Shown: positions 1 through 9,239 of the stretch, in pieces
How positions within the stretch are numbered: the first letter of the stretch is position 1
How the letters are laid out: each line of letters begins with the position of its first letter
Source: SIG299 sp964541485
Lineage (GTDB): Bacteria; Bacillota; Clostridia; Lachnospirales; Lachnospiraceae
DNA: 40,060 bases
NCBI GenBank assembly: GCA_964541485.1
Contig: CAZIQL010000019.1
Location: 1 to 40,060 of the forward strand
Direction: 5' to 3'
The notes under the pieces: model-generated
Seen by the model: only the letters and a program-made list of their open reading frames with translations
What the model was told of the DNA's origin: nothing
The model's database searches: none
Made by a program: the position numbers and the translations under genes

Positions 1-702
1 TCTCGGCCAGATGTAGGAGTTCCATGCACCCATCATCTTTAAGATGGTAATGGAAATCAGTGTCGGCAGAGCCAAAGGAATCATAACCTTCCACAGATAC
101 TTGATATCACTTGTACCGTCTACCTTTGCAGCAAGGTACAGCTCATTCGGAATCTGTAAGAAATTCTGACGTAATAAATAAATATAAAATACACTTACCA
201 GGAACGGAACAATCAAAGCCGTAAAGGTATGTGTCCATCCCAGATTGGTTACTGTCTGGTAATTGGTAATAGTAAAAAGCTCACCCGGAATCATCATGGT
301 GGCAAGCATTAAGCCAAACATGGTTTCCTTCCCCTTAAACTCCAGTCTTGCAAATGCAAACGCACAGAGTACGGTGATAACCAGAGATAATATTGTAGAT
401 ACTACACCAACATATAAAGTATTTAAAAATAATCTTCCCAGATTAGCCGTGGAAAATGCTTCTGCATAGTTGCTTAACATTATCTTCTTCGGCCAGAATG
501 TCGGAACACTCAGTCTGTATTCCTCCAGTTCTTTCACAGAAGAAATGAGCATCCAGTAAAATGGGAAAAGAACAATCAGGGCCATAGCAATCAAAAATGC
601 ATAAACACCCACCTTAACGAGGGTTTTTACCACTTTCTGTCTCGCAGACACCTGCTGCATGTTTCTCTCACGCATCACGTTGATTTCATTCTTTGCTGAC
701 AT
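1..702 (-). CDS. Carbohydrate ABC transporter permease (MalG/AraQ type), C-terminus cut by window edge
   Basis: An open frame of 234 codons starts at the ATG at 702 (MSAKNEINVM...) and runs off the left edge without a stop. After a short cytoplasmic N-terminus there is a first membrane segment (about residues 32-52, rich in A/L/I/F) followed by further hydrophobic stretches. Near the edge is the permease EAA loop that docks on the ATPase, readable as AAKVDGTSDIKYLWKVMIP. This loop and the N-terminus fit the MalG-like inner-membrane subunit of CUT1 sugar importers. It begins 12 bases after the stop of the neighbouring permease, in an operon order ATPase - permease - permease. The solute-binding protein is not in the window; it may lie beyond the left edge. 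The substrate cannot be read from the sequence. Confidence 0.9.
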   Translation of the reverse strand, partial: MSAKNEINVMRERNMQQVSARQKVVKTLVKVGVYAFLIAMALIVLFPFYWMLISSVKELEEYRLSVPTFWPKKIMLSNYAEAFSTANLGRLFLNTLYVGVVSTILSLVITVLCAFAFARLEFKGKETMFGLMLATMMIPGELFTITNYQTVTNLGWTHTFTALIVPFLVSVFYIYLLRQNFLQIPNELYLAAKVDGTSDIKYLWKVMIPLALPTLISITILKMMGAWNSYIWPR

Positions 703-714
703 AACAAACCCCTC

Positions 715-1659
715 TTAATAATGAATATTCTTCTTGCCGACCTTCATGTTAATCTGTGTTACGATAAAAATAATAACAAACAGAATTAACGCTGCTGCAC
801 TGGCACGTCCATGATGTTTTCCGCTCAGCTGGTCATAAATGAATCCAACCATTGTGTTCAGACGGCCCGCATCGTTTGGAGGTCCCATGGTTTCTCCGAA
901 AATACCTACGATACTGGTATATTCCTTAAATCCACCGATAAAGCCTGTGATAATAACATATGCAAGCATCGGGGAAAGCAGCGGCACGGTAATGCGGGTA
1001 AAGATTCTTCTACGGGATGTACCGTCAACCTTTGCTGCATCGTAGTACTGCTTATTAATGGACTGTAAGCCGCCAAGCAATACCAAAATCTTAAACGGAA
1101 GTGCATTCCATACAATATACACTACCATTACGGTGATATTGGCAGCGTAGGTGGAACCTACGTTAATCCAGTTGATATGCTCACCGCCAAAAAACTCGAT
1201 GACATTGTTGATAATACCTGCCGTCTGGATGATTTCGTTCTCCGTACCATGGAAACTACCAACAATATTAAACATTGCTGCAAATACCATACCGATGGCG
1301 ATGGAGTTTGTAACATATGGCAGGAAAAAGATGGTCTGCAGAAGTTTCTGAAATCCCTTGATGGAATTTAAGGCAACTGCAATCAGTAATGCTAACAATG
1401 TAGAAATCGGCACCGTAAGTACACAAAGTAAAATGGTGTTTTTCATACATGTTAAAAAGTCTTTATATTGGATAACCTTAATAAAGTTACCGATACCAAA
1501 CTGGAAGGTAGCTCCGCCCGCTACTGCCTGCGCACTGTATCCCTCCAAAAAAGCCATACGCAAGGTATTGAAAATCGGCCAGACAGTAAACACAAGCAAT
1601 AAGACGATTGCAGGTGACAGATACAGCCAAGCCTTCCACTGTTGTTTGTTGTCAACCAT
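715..1659 (-). CDS. Carbohydrate ABC transporter permease (MalF/UgpA type)
   Basis: A 314-residue integral membrane protein with about six hydrophobic segments (first at roughly residues 12-32). It has the conserved EAA cytoplasmic loop near residues 207-227, readable as YYDAAKVDGTSRRRIFTRIT, which couples the permease to the ATPase. Length and loop fit the MalF-like subunit of CUT1 sugar importers (MsmF, UgpA). The start lies one base after the ATPase stop, so the two are almost certainly translated from one mRNA. With the second permease at 1-702 it would form the heterodimeric membrane channel. The sugar is unknown; the GH2 enzyme upstream suggests an oligosaccharide, which is inference from neighbourhood only. 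Confidence 0.93.
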   Translation of the reverse strand: MVDNKQQWKAWLYLSPAIVLLLVFTVWPIFNTLRMAFLEGYSAQAVAGGATFQFGIGNFIKVIQYKDFLTCMKNTILLCVLTVPISTLLALLIAVALNSIKGFQKLLQTIFFLPYVTNSIAIGMVFAAMFNIVGSFHGTENEIIQTAGIINNVIEFFGGEHINWINVGSTYAANITVMVVYIVWNALPFKILVLLGGLQSINKQYYDAAKVDGTSRRRIFTRITVPLLSPMLAYVIITGFIGGFKEYTSIVGIFGETMGPPNDAGRLNTMVGFIYDQLSGKHHGRASAAALILFVIIFIVTQINMKVGKKNIHY

Positions 1660-1660
1660 A

Positions 1661-2764
1661 TTACTTCACCTCGTAGTAAATTCTCTCTTCCGTATCCTTA
1701 TGAAACAGGAATACCTTATGAGGTTTTACGGAAAATCTTACAGTTTCCTTCTCTGTGTCTACCTTGTTATCCGAGTTGATAATTGCACGAAGAATCGGGT
1801 TTAAGGAAGCTTCACTTGTTGCAACCACGCTGGAGTCACGACCCATAACTTCTACATTGCTCAACTTACAGGAGAACGGTCCGTTTTCCTCCAGAACAAA
1901 TCCTTCCGGACGGATACCGATGATAACTTCCTGATTCTCTACACCGGCAATGTCAAGCACGGCTTCTTCACCGATATACAGTTTGCCGTCCTCTACACGG
2001 CCGCTGAATACATTGATTGGCGGTGTGCCAAGGAACTTTGCTACGAAAAGATTTTCAGGACTGTCATAAACTTCCTGCGGCTTACCGATCTGCTGAACCA
2101 CACCAAGCTTCATAACTACGATAATATCAGAAATACTCATGGCCTCTTCCTGGTCATGTGTTACGAATACGGTAGTGATACCGGTTTCCTTCTGGATACG
2201 CTTAATCTCTTCACGTGTCTGAAGACGAAGACGTGCATCAAGGTTGGATAACGGCTCGTCAAGTAACAGTACGCGAGGCATCTTAACCAATGCTCTTGCA
2301 ATAGCAACTCGCTGCTGCTGACCACCGGAAAGTTCGCTTGGCTTACGGTCCAAAAGTTCATCAATCTGAACCAGTTTTGCTGCATGATGCGCTCTCTCAA
2401 GCATCTCTTCCCTGGTTGGTCTGTCTGCCCCCTTCAGGTTCTGAAGCGGGAAGAGAATGTTCTGTAATACAGTCATGTGTGGATAAAGAGCATAGTTCTG
2501 GAATACCAGACCAATCCCTCTGTTTTCTGTGGACAATTCGGTTACATCATCATCGCCAAAGAAAATCTTGCCACTGGTTGGCTTCTGCAAGCCGCTAATC
2601 ATGTAAAGCGTGGTACTTTTTCCGCAACCGGACGGTCCGAGTAAGCCAACGAGCTTACCATCCGGAATTTCGAATGTGAAATCATTTACCGCAATAACTT
2701 CTTTGTTTGATTTCTTGTCTCGGCTAGGAAAAATCTTGGTTAAATTTTGTAATACAACTTTCAT
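1661..2764 (-). CDS. Sugar ABC transporter ATP-binding protein (MsmX/UgpC/MalK family)
   Basis: A 367-residue ATPase that energises CUT1 sugar importers. The nucleotide-binding domain carries Walker A GPSGCGKST (about residues 43-51), the signature LSGGQQQRVAIARAL, Walker B VLLLDEPLSNLDA and the switch histidine in FVTHDQEEA. A C-terminal TOBE/MalK-like regulatory domain follows (from about residue 235), including the family-typical IGIRPEGF. Length matches MsmX/UgpC. A Gram-positive ribosome site (AGGAAAGGG) precedes the ATG. No promoter is evident in the 45 bases between this gene and the RDD gene upstream, so read-through from the RDD promoter is likely. In Firmicutes one MsmX-like ATPase often serves several transporters, but this copy is tied to two permeases. 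Confidence 0.95.
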   Translation of the reverse strand: MKVVLQNLTKIFPSRDKKSNKEVIAVNDFTFEIPDGKLVGLLGPSGCGKSTTLYMISGLQKPTSGKIFFGDDDVTELSTENRGIGLVFQNYALYPHMTVLQNILFPLQNLKGADRPTREEMLERAHHAAKLVQIDELLDRKPSELSGGQQQRVAIARALVKMPRVLLLDEPLSNLDARLRLQTREEIKRIQKETGITTVFVTHDQEEAMSISDIIVVMKLGVVQQIGKPQEVYDSPENLFVAKFLGTPPINVFSGRVEDGKLYIGEEAVLDIAGVENQEVIIGIRPEGFVLEENGPFSCKLSNVEVMGRDSSVVATSEASLNPILRAIINSDNKVDTEKETVRFSVKPHKVFLFHKDTEERIYYEVK

Positions 2765-2809
2765 ACATTTCCCTTTCCTATGTTTGTTGTTTTTATTTAT
2801 GCCGCAAGA

Positions 2810-3568
2810 TTAAAAATAACTCTCGCGCGCTGCTTTTTCTGCGTACAACTTTTTCTTATACTCCACCAATGCTTCCTCATCCTCAAATATCATCTGGCTG
2901 GCAAGATCGATGACCACTGTCTTTGCAAGCACATCATGAATTGCAGAATTCGTTCTGGTAGCTATAAGTAAAATAATCTGCAACAGCAGAATCAGTCCCA
3001 AAATCATCAGTCCAAAAATTCCGATTGTTCCAAAGAAAAGCATCAGAATCATCAACACCGGAATCATGGTCTCTAAGGTAAACTTACCCAGAATGGTCCG
3101 GATGAACATAAGCGGAGCAGTGACTTTGATTCCGTCTGTCCGCATCACCCCGACACCAAAAATTTTTTTACCAAGTGTCTGTCCGTTTTTTAAACGAAGC
3201 GGGATGAAAAATTCCCATATCAGATACGAAAGCAGAATACTCAGGGAAATAACCGTCAGCGTCAGCTGGAATACCGTCATAATAGCACTTTGATATTCTG
3301 CATCGCCAAACATCTCCGTATCCGCATCCTGATACTTTTTCTGCTCCTCCGGTGACATCGCCTCAATCTGCTCCAGCGTAATATCCCTGGAAATTCCGTA
3401 TTTCTCTTCGTATTTTGCATAAACCTCTTCCAGTGCCGCAATATGATTATCATATCCAACCAGCTCAGAAAAAATAAACGCAAATCCGACAATCAGAATA
3501 CAAAGCATAATGACGTCAAAAAGAGCCGCAGAAATTCTCTTCCATAAATCAGCCTTTTGTATACTCAA
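2810..3568 (-). CDS. RDD family membrane protein
   Basis: A membrane protein of about 250 residues. Near its start, LWKRISAALFDVIML shows the arginine and aspartate of the RDD family within the first membrane helix, and three or more further hydrophobic helices follow. Start choice: no ATG fits. I prefer TTG at 3568 (giving MSIQKADLWKR), five bases after a GAGG that belongs to an extended Shine-Dalgarno match. A GTG at 3574 is nearly as good, and longer versions lack a ribosome site. RDD proteins are poorly characterised; some act in ion transport. It precedes the sugar ABC genes with only 45 bases between, suggesting co-transcription. A promoter-like sequence and a small CCCT/AGGG hairpin lie upstream. 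The function in this operon is unknown. Confidence 0.8.
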   Translation of the reverse strand: MSIQKADLWKRISAALFDVIMLCILIVGFAFIFSELVGYDNHIAALEEVYAKYEEKYGISRDITLEQIEAMSPEEQKKYQDADTEMFGDAEYQSAIMTVFQLTLTVISLSILLSYLIWEFFIPLRLKNGQTLGKKIFGVGVMRTDGIKVTAPLMFIRTILGKFTLETMIPVLMILMLFFGTIGIFGLMILGLILLLQIILLIATRTNSAIHDVLAKTVVIDLASQMIFEDEEALVEYKKKLYAEKAARESYF

Positions 3569-3651
3569 TATCACCTCACCCTTTCTGTTCGTGTCGCTCC
3601 CGGTTTGCCTTTCCCTAAAAAAGGGCGCAAAGAGGCTATAAAGCAAATTAT

Positions 3652-3681
3652 ATTATATCACGAACTTCGACAAATTGCCAT
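3652..3681 (-). promoter_or_regulatory. Probable sigma-A promoter for the RDD / sugar ABC operon
   Basis: Minus-strand ATGGCA (3676-3681), an 18-base spacer and TATAAT (3652-3657); a second TATAAT overlaps at 3647-3652. The -35 matches consensus at four of six positions. The leader of about 75 bases contains the hairpin CCCTTTTTTAGGG. No other promoter is visible before the ABC genes. Confidence 0.5.
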
Positions 3682-3697
3682 ATGAATTGTGATTTTT

Positions 3698-6121
3698 TTA
3701 GACATTCAGGACAATTTTACGGCCAACCCCAAGAACTTGTATACAAGCCTCGCCATGACCACATTTTCTAATGTATGCAACCAGCTCGCCCCGGTGTGTT
3801 CTCCGGGTATCGGAAGAAAGCGGTGTCACATCTGCCAAATCACCGTTATCGATTCCCAGAAACTCTCCGTCCCCAAATACCTGCACACGGATTTCTTCAT
3901 CCTGCGTTACTACGCGATTGCCGTCTGCGTCCTTTAGTTCTACCACAACCTGATACAAATATCCGGTTTCTTCCGATGCTTCCTCAAAAGTCTTTCCGCT
4001 CAGGGCATCTGCACCCTTCCAAAGACAGCAGGAAAGCTCCGTTGCCTTTTCTGCCGTACAAAGCATATCCGTTGCAAGCACACTACCGTCTTCTGCACAG
4101 AATTTTGCCTCTAATATACCCGGCTCATATTCCACTTCGAAGCGATACGAACCGTCTCTTGAGTATTCCTCCTGTCTGCCAAGCTCTTTTCCGTTACAGA
4201 ACAGCGCCACATAAGTATGCTCCTTAAGCGGTGCATAGCATTTTACCAGAACGCTGTCTCCTTCGTTATAATTCCACGAAAAGCTCATCGGCCACCAGTG
4301 CGGGATTCCCTCTTTATTTATTCTGGTTGCAATACGTACCATCGTTTCTTCTGTCCAGAACGTCTTTCTGCGGTAAAACTCCGGTTTCGGCAAACCGCAG
4401 GTCGTGATAATTCCGGCACCCGAACCATGAATCGGCCAGCCGTGTGCTTCTCCGAGATAATCAATGCCGGTCCATAAAAACTGTCCGGAAATATACGGAT
4501 TGTCCTTGACCGCAAGCCACTGCTGATAGCCATGCCCGTTTTCACTGCCAAGAATCGGAAGATTCGGAAACCGCTTATGGTCCTCCTCATAAAACTGCTC
4601 TTTATAGTTATAGCCTGCCACATCGAGCGGATCCAAAAATCCAAGATGGGACGACAACTCCGGAAAGGCTGCTGCCAGCGTTACCGGTCTTGTGGTATCT
4701 ACTTCCTTCACCAGCTGCACCAGATGCTTTGCAAGCACCACAAGGCGCTCTGCATTCGGCTTATTAAAGTCATACTGCCTTTCCTGTGCCGGTTTGTTTG
4801 CATCGTTATTTCCGGTCATCGTTGCAAAGGATGGATGACAGTACGGGTCGTTCGGATAGTCAATTTCATTGCCGATACTCCACATCACCACCGACGGATG
4901 GTTGCGGTCCCTTAATACCATTGCCTTTAAGTCTGCCTCGTGCCACTGTGGGAAATCCTCATAATAGCCCTGATGCTTCGGCGGATAGACATTGTGCCCC
5001 GTGGACCACTTGTTTTTCGGGTTCTCCCACTCATCAAATGCCTCATCCATCATAAGAAAGCCCATCGCATCACACAAATCATACAGCTCCGGCATGTGCG
5101 GATTGTGACTGCACCGGATGGCATTGCAGCCCGCCTCTTTCAAAAGTTCCAATCGTCTCTGCCATACCTCCGCCTTCATAGCAGCGCCAAGGCAGCCGCC
5201 GTCGTGATGGACACAGACACCCTTAAACTTGGTTTCAACTCCGTTTAAGAAAAATCCTCTGTCCGCATCAAAAGTAATCGTGCGGATACCTACCTTGTCC
5301 TCATGCACAAGATAACGATTTCCGTTCACCTCATACCATGTTTCCATACGATAAAGCTGCGGACGCTCCGTGGACCAGAGCTTTGGATTTGTCATGGTTG
5401 CTTTAAGCACAAGCTCTTCCGTCCCCTTTGCTGCCACCAAAGCATTACCTTCTGCCTCTGCGACCGGTTCCCCGGATACCGCCACGTTATTGTCACCATA
5501 GACCGGAAGTTCATACCACAAGCTCTGTACCTTCACCGTTTTCTCTTCTCCGGTTGTGTTACAGATTTTGTGTGCCACATTAAGCACGGCACCTTCTGCG
5601 GTTACCTCCTCCGTCGTAAAGAAGCAGCCATACTCCTCCGGATGTACCGCCTCTTCCACCAAAAGCGTCACCTTTCTTGTAATCCCGCTTCCGGTAAACC
5701 ATCTCGAATCCGCAATATCCGTATGTGTCACCTTCACACTGATTTCATTATCCTCATCGCCAAAGTTAACAAACTCGGAAATATCATAGGAGAACGGCAC
5801 ATATCCGTTCGGACGTTTTCCAAGGTAATAGCTGTTACACCACACCTGACTGTTCTTATAAACTCCGTCAAAACAGAGGCGCACACGCTTTCCCTTATAC
5901 TCTTCCGGAAGTGTAAAGCGCACCCGGTACCAGCCAATGCCTCCCTGTAAATATCCGGTACCACTCGAATACTTCTTTTCAAAGGTTCCTTCCACTGCCC
6001 AGTCATGCGGGAGCATCACCGTTCTCCAGCTCCGGTCGTCATACCCTCTGTACCATGCCTCCTCGCATTCCCCAAGATGAAACCGCCAGTTTTCTTTTAA
6101 TTCGATTCGTTTGCTGTCCAT
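3698..6121 (-). CDS. Glycoside hydrolase family 2, beta-galactosidase type
   Basis: An 807-residue enzyme with the GH2 layout: an N-terminal jelly-roll sugar-binding domain (PHDWAVEGTF, then GGIGWYR), an immunoglobulin-like domain, a TIM barrel and C-terminal beta domains (the first resembling DUF4982). The retaining acid/base glutamate is in WSIGNE (E419) and the nucleophile glutamate in LGSENGHG (E527). The barrel start reads VCVHHDGGCLGAA, typical of beta-galactosidase relatives. It has no signal peptide, so it is probably cytoplasmic and acts on imported oligosaccharides. Start: ATG at 6121 has AGAAGG eight bases upstream; an in-frame TTG further upstream lacks a ribosome site. It lies upstream of the RDD/ABC genes on the same strand. 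Beta-galactosidase is the best guess; beta-glucuronidase or other GH2 activities are not excluded. Confidence 0.9.
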   Translation of the reverse strand: MDSKRIELKENWRFHLGECEEAWYRGYDDRSWRTVMLPHDWAVEGTFEKKYSSGTGYLQGGIGWYRVRFTLPEEYKGKRVRLCFDGVYKNSQVWCNSYYLGKRPNGYVPFSYDISEFVNFGDEDNEISVKVTHTDIADSRWFTGSGITRKVTLLVEEAVHPEEYGCFFTTEEVTAEGAVLNVAHKICNTTGEEKTVKVQSLWYELPVYGDNNVAVSGEPVAEAEGNALVAAKGTEELVLKATMTNPKLWSTERPQLYRMETWYEVNGNRYLVHEDKVGIRTITFDADRGFFLNGVETKFKGVCVHHDGGCLGAAMKAEVWQRRLELLKEAGCNAIRCSHNPHMPELYDLCDAMGFLMMDEAFDEWENPKNKWSTGHNVYPPKHQGYYEDFPQWHEADLKAMVLRDRNHPSVVMWSIGNEIDYPNDPYCHPSFATMTGNNDANKPAQERQYDFNKPNAERLVVLAKHLVQLVKEVDTTRPVTLAAAFPELSSHLGFLDPLDVAGYNYKEQFYEEDHKRFPNLPILGSENGHGYQQWLAVKDNPYISGQFLWTGIDYLGEAHGWPIHGSGAGIITTCGLPKPEFYRRKTFWTEETMVRIATRINKEGIPHWWPMSFSWNYNEGDSVLVKCYAPLKEHTYVALFCNGKELGRQEEYSRDGSYRFEVEYEPGILEAKFCAEDGSVLATDMLCTAEKATELSCCLWKGADALSGKTFEEASEETGYLYQVVVELKDADGNRVVTQDEEIRVQVFGDGEFLGIDNGDLADVTPLSSDTRRTHRGELVAYIRKCGHGEACIQVLGVGRKIVLNV

Positions 6122-6165
6122 AATCAATACCTTCTTTCTGGTGTTTTCCAACTTCTATAAACAAA

Positions 6166-6199
6166 TGAAAACGAGTGCCGAAAGACATCCTTCCGGCAC
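6166..6199 (-). terminator. Rho-independent terminator of the GntR-ABC operon
   Basis: A ten-pair stem GTGCCGGAAG/CTTTCGGCAC (one G-U pair) with the loop GATGT, followed on the minus strand by TCGTTTTC. It lies 22 bases after the stop of the last operon gene and before the GH2 gene. Confidence 0.75.
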
Positions 6200-6221
6200 C
6201 CATCCCTCTTATCCTATTTTA

Positions 6222-7694
6222 TCATTTTCTCCATTGTATTTCAATGGCTGCATCATTTTCACATCGGTAACCGCTGAAATACCGCGCCATATTTTTTCTC
6301 TCAATCCCTGTGTACTGACTTGACAAATATTCCGCCAAATAAATTTCTCCGGTTGCATCATAAATTGCTACGGAAAAATCCGCATCATATACCCTCATCC
6401 AGAAGCCGTTCTCATCATACCCTGCAGTACCATAGGTCGCAATTACCAGCTGCTCTCCGTTCCAATCGTAATTTCTTTCACTCCGGTAGCTTTGAACTGC
6501 TTGCCATAACAAACTTTTCTCTGCAATCGGAACAATAAACTTCAGTTCATAACCCCGTTCCGCATTCCAGTCAAGCACTATCAGTTGCTCAGCGCCAAGG
6601 GTACAGACCACAAAATCATCCGCAAAATGGGCAATGCGCAAATCTTCTGCCGAGGAACGTTCTATCTTTAAACTCTGCTTTGCCTCCCAGGAAGTCCGGT
6701 CATACACCGTAAAGAACACAAAGTTCTCATCCTCCGTTGCCATCACAATATCCCCTTCGGCATTCAGTTCTAAATACGCTTCCCGCTTCATCACTTCTTT
6801 TTCCAGCGGAATGATGGTAGTCAGTTCCTCTGCACGGACATGATATATCCCATCCTCTCCAAGAGAATACGGCAGGCGGTAAATCCCAAAACCACCCGGA
6901 ATCAGGTCCGTGTTCATTTCTTTTCCGCCACCGGAATACGGCTGGAATGTAAAGTAGATATACTCATCATCCCAGACGGTCTCCGTCCACCAGTGGAAGC
7001 TGTCTGTTCCGTCTCCGCCCGGTTCACCATGGAGTTCGGATACGGTTCCTTTTGCATCCTTTGTAACCGTAATCGTATAGACTTCCCCTTCCATAACCGG
7101 AACCTTAAAAAACTCGGCAAACGCCCTGCTCACGGCATTCCGCTCTTCCTTTGGGATACGCTCTGTCGCTCCGCCCCAGAAAGCGTCACTGTACGTGTAG
7201 TCAAAGCTGTATGTTTCGATTTCAAGCCAAATCGGATAATACGTGAAATACTCACTGATAGGCACTGTTCTGTGTCTGGTTTCTCCTGCTTTTGTTTCCT
7301 CTTCCAATGCTCTGTATGCAGCACCAAACCCTGTGCTTTCTCCGATGCTGTCAATGCTGCCTCCGCTGGAGCCAAAATTCGGAAAGCTTCCAAAGTTTAC
7401 TCCGTTTCCATAATATCCTGTTGCTCTTTCATAATGCCGTTCGCCATAGTACCGGTAAGATGACTCCACCTCCGGCTGTGCTCCTATAACATAAGTAGTA
7501 TCCCAGAAATGTTGGGAATTCATCTTGCTGCCAAGTGTCACGGTAATCCCTTCTGCTACGGCTTTATCTCCCAAAATCACATGTTCCTCATACTGTATCC
7601 GGTCCTTTTCCGAAAGAAGATAACGTCCCACCGGAAACGCCCCTGCAATACAGCAGACAACCAATATCACGAACAACGCAAACGCCTTTCGCAT
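6222..7694 (-). CDS. Membrane-anchored extracellular protein of unknown function, last gene of GntR-ABC operon
   Basis: A 490-residue protein with one N-terminal hydrophobic helix (about residues 3-23) and a long polar, aromatic-rich remainder, so most of it should lie outside the membrane. No lipobox fits: the cysteines in VVCCIAG lack a small residue before them. The first 200 residues are rich in Tyr, Gly and Ser (for example RYYGERHYERATGYYGNG). The second half has repeated beta-strand stretches separated by acidic turns (IYFTFQPY, FVFFTVYD, FVVCTLG, LIVLDW), which could be a propeller; that fold is inference. Start: the ATG at 7694 has AAGGAG eight bases upstream, while the ATG at 7700 is only two bases away. 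It follows the ABC ATPase by about 21 bases. I do not recognise the family. Confidence 0.75.
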   Translation of the reverse strand: MRKAFALFVILVVCCIAGAFPVGRYLLSEKDRIQYEEHVILGDKAVAEGITVTLGSKMNSQHFWDTTYVIGAQPEVESSYRYYGERHYERATGYYGNGVNFGSFPNFGSSGGSIDSIGESTGFGAAYRALEEETKAGETRHRTVPISEYFTYYPIWLEIETYSFDYTYSDAFWGGATERIPKEERNAVSRAFAEFFKVPVMEGEVYTITVTKDAKGTVSELHGEPGGDGTDSFHWWTETVWDDEYIYFTFQPYSGGGKEMNTDLIPGGFGIYRLPYSLGEDGIYHVRAEELTTIIPLEKEVMKREAYLELNAEGDIVMATEDENFVFFTVYDRTSWEAKQSLKIERSSAEDLRIAHFADDFVVCTLGAEQLIVLDWNAERGYELKFIVPIAEKSLLWQAVQSYRSERNYDWNGEQLVIATYGTAGYDENGFWMRVYDADFSVAIYDATGEIYLAEYLSSQYTGIERKNMARYFSGYRCENDAAIEIQWRK

Positions 7695-7715
7695 CTTCAT
7701 CGCTCCTTTCCGATA

Positions 7716-8453
7716 TTACAAATTCTTTTCTCCCGTGATATCAGACAACGCCTTACCCACACGGTCTGCACGGTAATGATAGGTTTCTTTGATGTAATCC
7801 ATCAGACTGCGTCCCTGTTCTTCCAGTTCAAGGCAGGAAACATCACCCACAATTTTTCCTTTACGGATTAACACAGCACGGCTGATAAAATCCGACACCT
7901 CCTCTATTAGGTGTGTCGATAAAATTACCGTCTCATTCGGCTCTAAAATACCAAGAAGCACCTTATAAAAATCCTCACGGTTAAAAATGTCATTTCCCGC
8001 AAACGGTTCATCCATCAAAATGTAATCTGCGCCCTGGCAGAGTGCCAAAATTACCTCAAACTGGTTTTTCTGTCCCATGGAAAACGAATGAATCTCCTTA
8101 TGCATCGGAAGCTCAAAAAACTCCATCAGACCATGGAATCTCTTTTCCTTGAACTCAGGAAAGTATTCCCTGTAAAATGCGCAGTGTCCTGTCGCGGTCA
8201 GGTTCGGAAAGAACGAATGCTCACATGTAGCAAACGAAATTCTCGTGATATTCTTTCTGGTCACCGGTTCTCCGTCCAATGTAATCTCTCCGGTAAAATT
8301 CAAATAATTTAAAACACTTTTCATCAGCGTTGTCTTTCCCGCTCCGTTTTCTCCGAAAAGACCGACAATCTCTCCTCTTGGGAAAGAAACACTCACTTCA
8401 TCCAACGCTTTCGCGGTTGCGTATTTTTTTGATACCTCTTTTAATTCAAGCAT
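7716..8453 (-). CDS. ABC transporter ATP-binding protein (YtrB/BcrA-like export ATPase)
   Basis: A 245-residue nucleotide-binding subunit with Walker A FGENGAGKTTLMK (about residues 34-46), a degenerate signature FSMGQKNQFEVILAL in place of LSGGQ, Walker B YILMDEPFAGND and the switch histidine in ILSTHLIEEV. The short length and the position beside a GntR regulator match the Ytr and bacitracin-type ATPases, which pair with separate membrane subunits. The two preceding genes encode membrane proteins that are the obvious partners. The ATG at 8453 has GGGAG eight bases upstream. It lies 15 bases after the 249-residue membrane protein gene. The substrate is unknown; in related systems it is often a cell-wall antibiotic or precursor, but nothing here proves that. 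Confidence 0.9.
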   Translation of the reverse strand: MLELKEVSKKYATAKALDEVSVSFPRGEIVGLFGENGAGKTTLMKSVLNYLNFTGEITLDGEPVTRKNITRISFATCEHSFFPNLTATGHCAFYREYFPEFKEKRFHGLMEFFELPMHKEIHSFSMGQKNQFEVILALCQGADYILMDEPFAGNDIFNREDFYKVLLGILEPNETVILSTHLIEEVSDFISRAVLIRKGKIVGDVSCLELEEQGRSLMDYIKETYHYRADRVGKALSDITGEKNL

Positions 8454-8468
8454 TTGCCATTCTCCCTT

Positions 8469-9218
8469 CTACTCTTCATCTAACCCCGGCTCCGTCATGC
8501 CGACAAATGCCAGCGTCATTCCCGTCGTAATCAAAAGCAGCGCCAACGCAACTACTTCATTTTCAAACAAACTCCAGCCCTGCCAAAACAACGTGCCTGC
8601 TATCAGCATTACCACAAAAAATCCAACGGATGGCTTTCCTCTTCTCTGCGCATGCGGCACTCTTGCCGTCACAATTCCAAGACTGAGTACCAAACAGAGA
8701 TTGGTCACCCAGATTCCCACGTCTTCCATCGGGAAAATACTGAACAAAAACCTGCTCCTGTAAAACTCCAAAAACAACGTCTGGTTCGTCACCCAGGACG
8801 GGTCTGCTACCTTCATATAATACATTCCGAATCCAAACATCAGATACACCTGCACCATCCAAAAAATCACGTAGGTCAGTGCATTGCAGGCTGCCTGCCA
8901 AAAGAAAATCTTAACCGGTGAAATCCCCAGCCTCTGTATGGTATATTCCAACTTGCCTCTGAAATCGCACCCAAACATGCACAAAATAACCGTTATCAAC
9001 ACAAAAGCGGCAACAAATACCCAGATTAGTCCGGCTTCATTTATCAATTCTGACAGTGCATAATTTCTCTCTGTTCCCTGCGCGCTTTCCGCAAAGAATC
9101 TCTCCATCGTTACGTAAACCAATGCTGTCTCGGTTACCGCCAACAGCCCTAACACAACCAGCACACGATAAAACGTGCTCCGGATAAACAACATAAAAAT
9201 TGAAAGATGTCGTTTCAT
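8469..9218 (-). CDS. Membrane protein, probable ABC transporter permease subunit
   Basis: A 249-residue protein with about six hydrophobic helices: near residues 13-34, 62-84, 103-126, 161-182, 192-212 and 218-238, with connecting loops bearing RGKLEYTIQRLGIS and PHAQRRGK. The helix pattern and position beside the ATPase fit an ABC-2-like permease subunit, though no named family motif is recognised. Start: ATG at 9218 has AGGAGG seven bases upstream; a TTG two codons earlier would overlap the spacer. The next gene begins 15 bases later. The role as the channel half of the exporter is inference from context. Confidence 0.8.
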   Translation of the reverse strand: MKRHLSIFMLFIRSTFYRVLVVLGLLAVTETALVYVTMERFFAESAQGTERNYALSELINEAGLIWVFVAAFVLITVILCMFGCDFRGKLEYTIQRLGISPVKIFFWQAACNALTYVIFWMVQVYLMFGFGMYYMKVADPSWVTNQTLFLEFYRSRFLFSIFPMEDVGIWVTNLCLVLSLGIVTARVPHAQRRGKPSVGFFVVMLIAGTLFWQGWSLFENEVVALALLLITTGMTLAFVGMTEPGLDEE

Positions 9219-9239
9219 TTCCAATCCTCCTATCTTATT

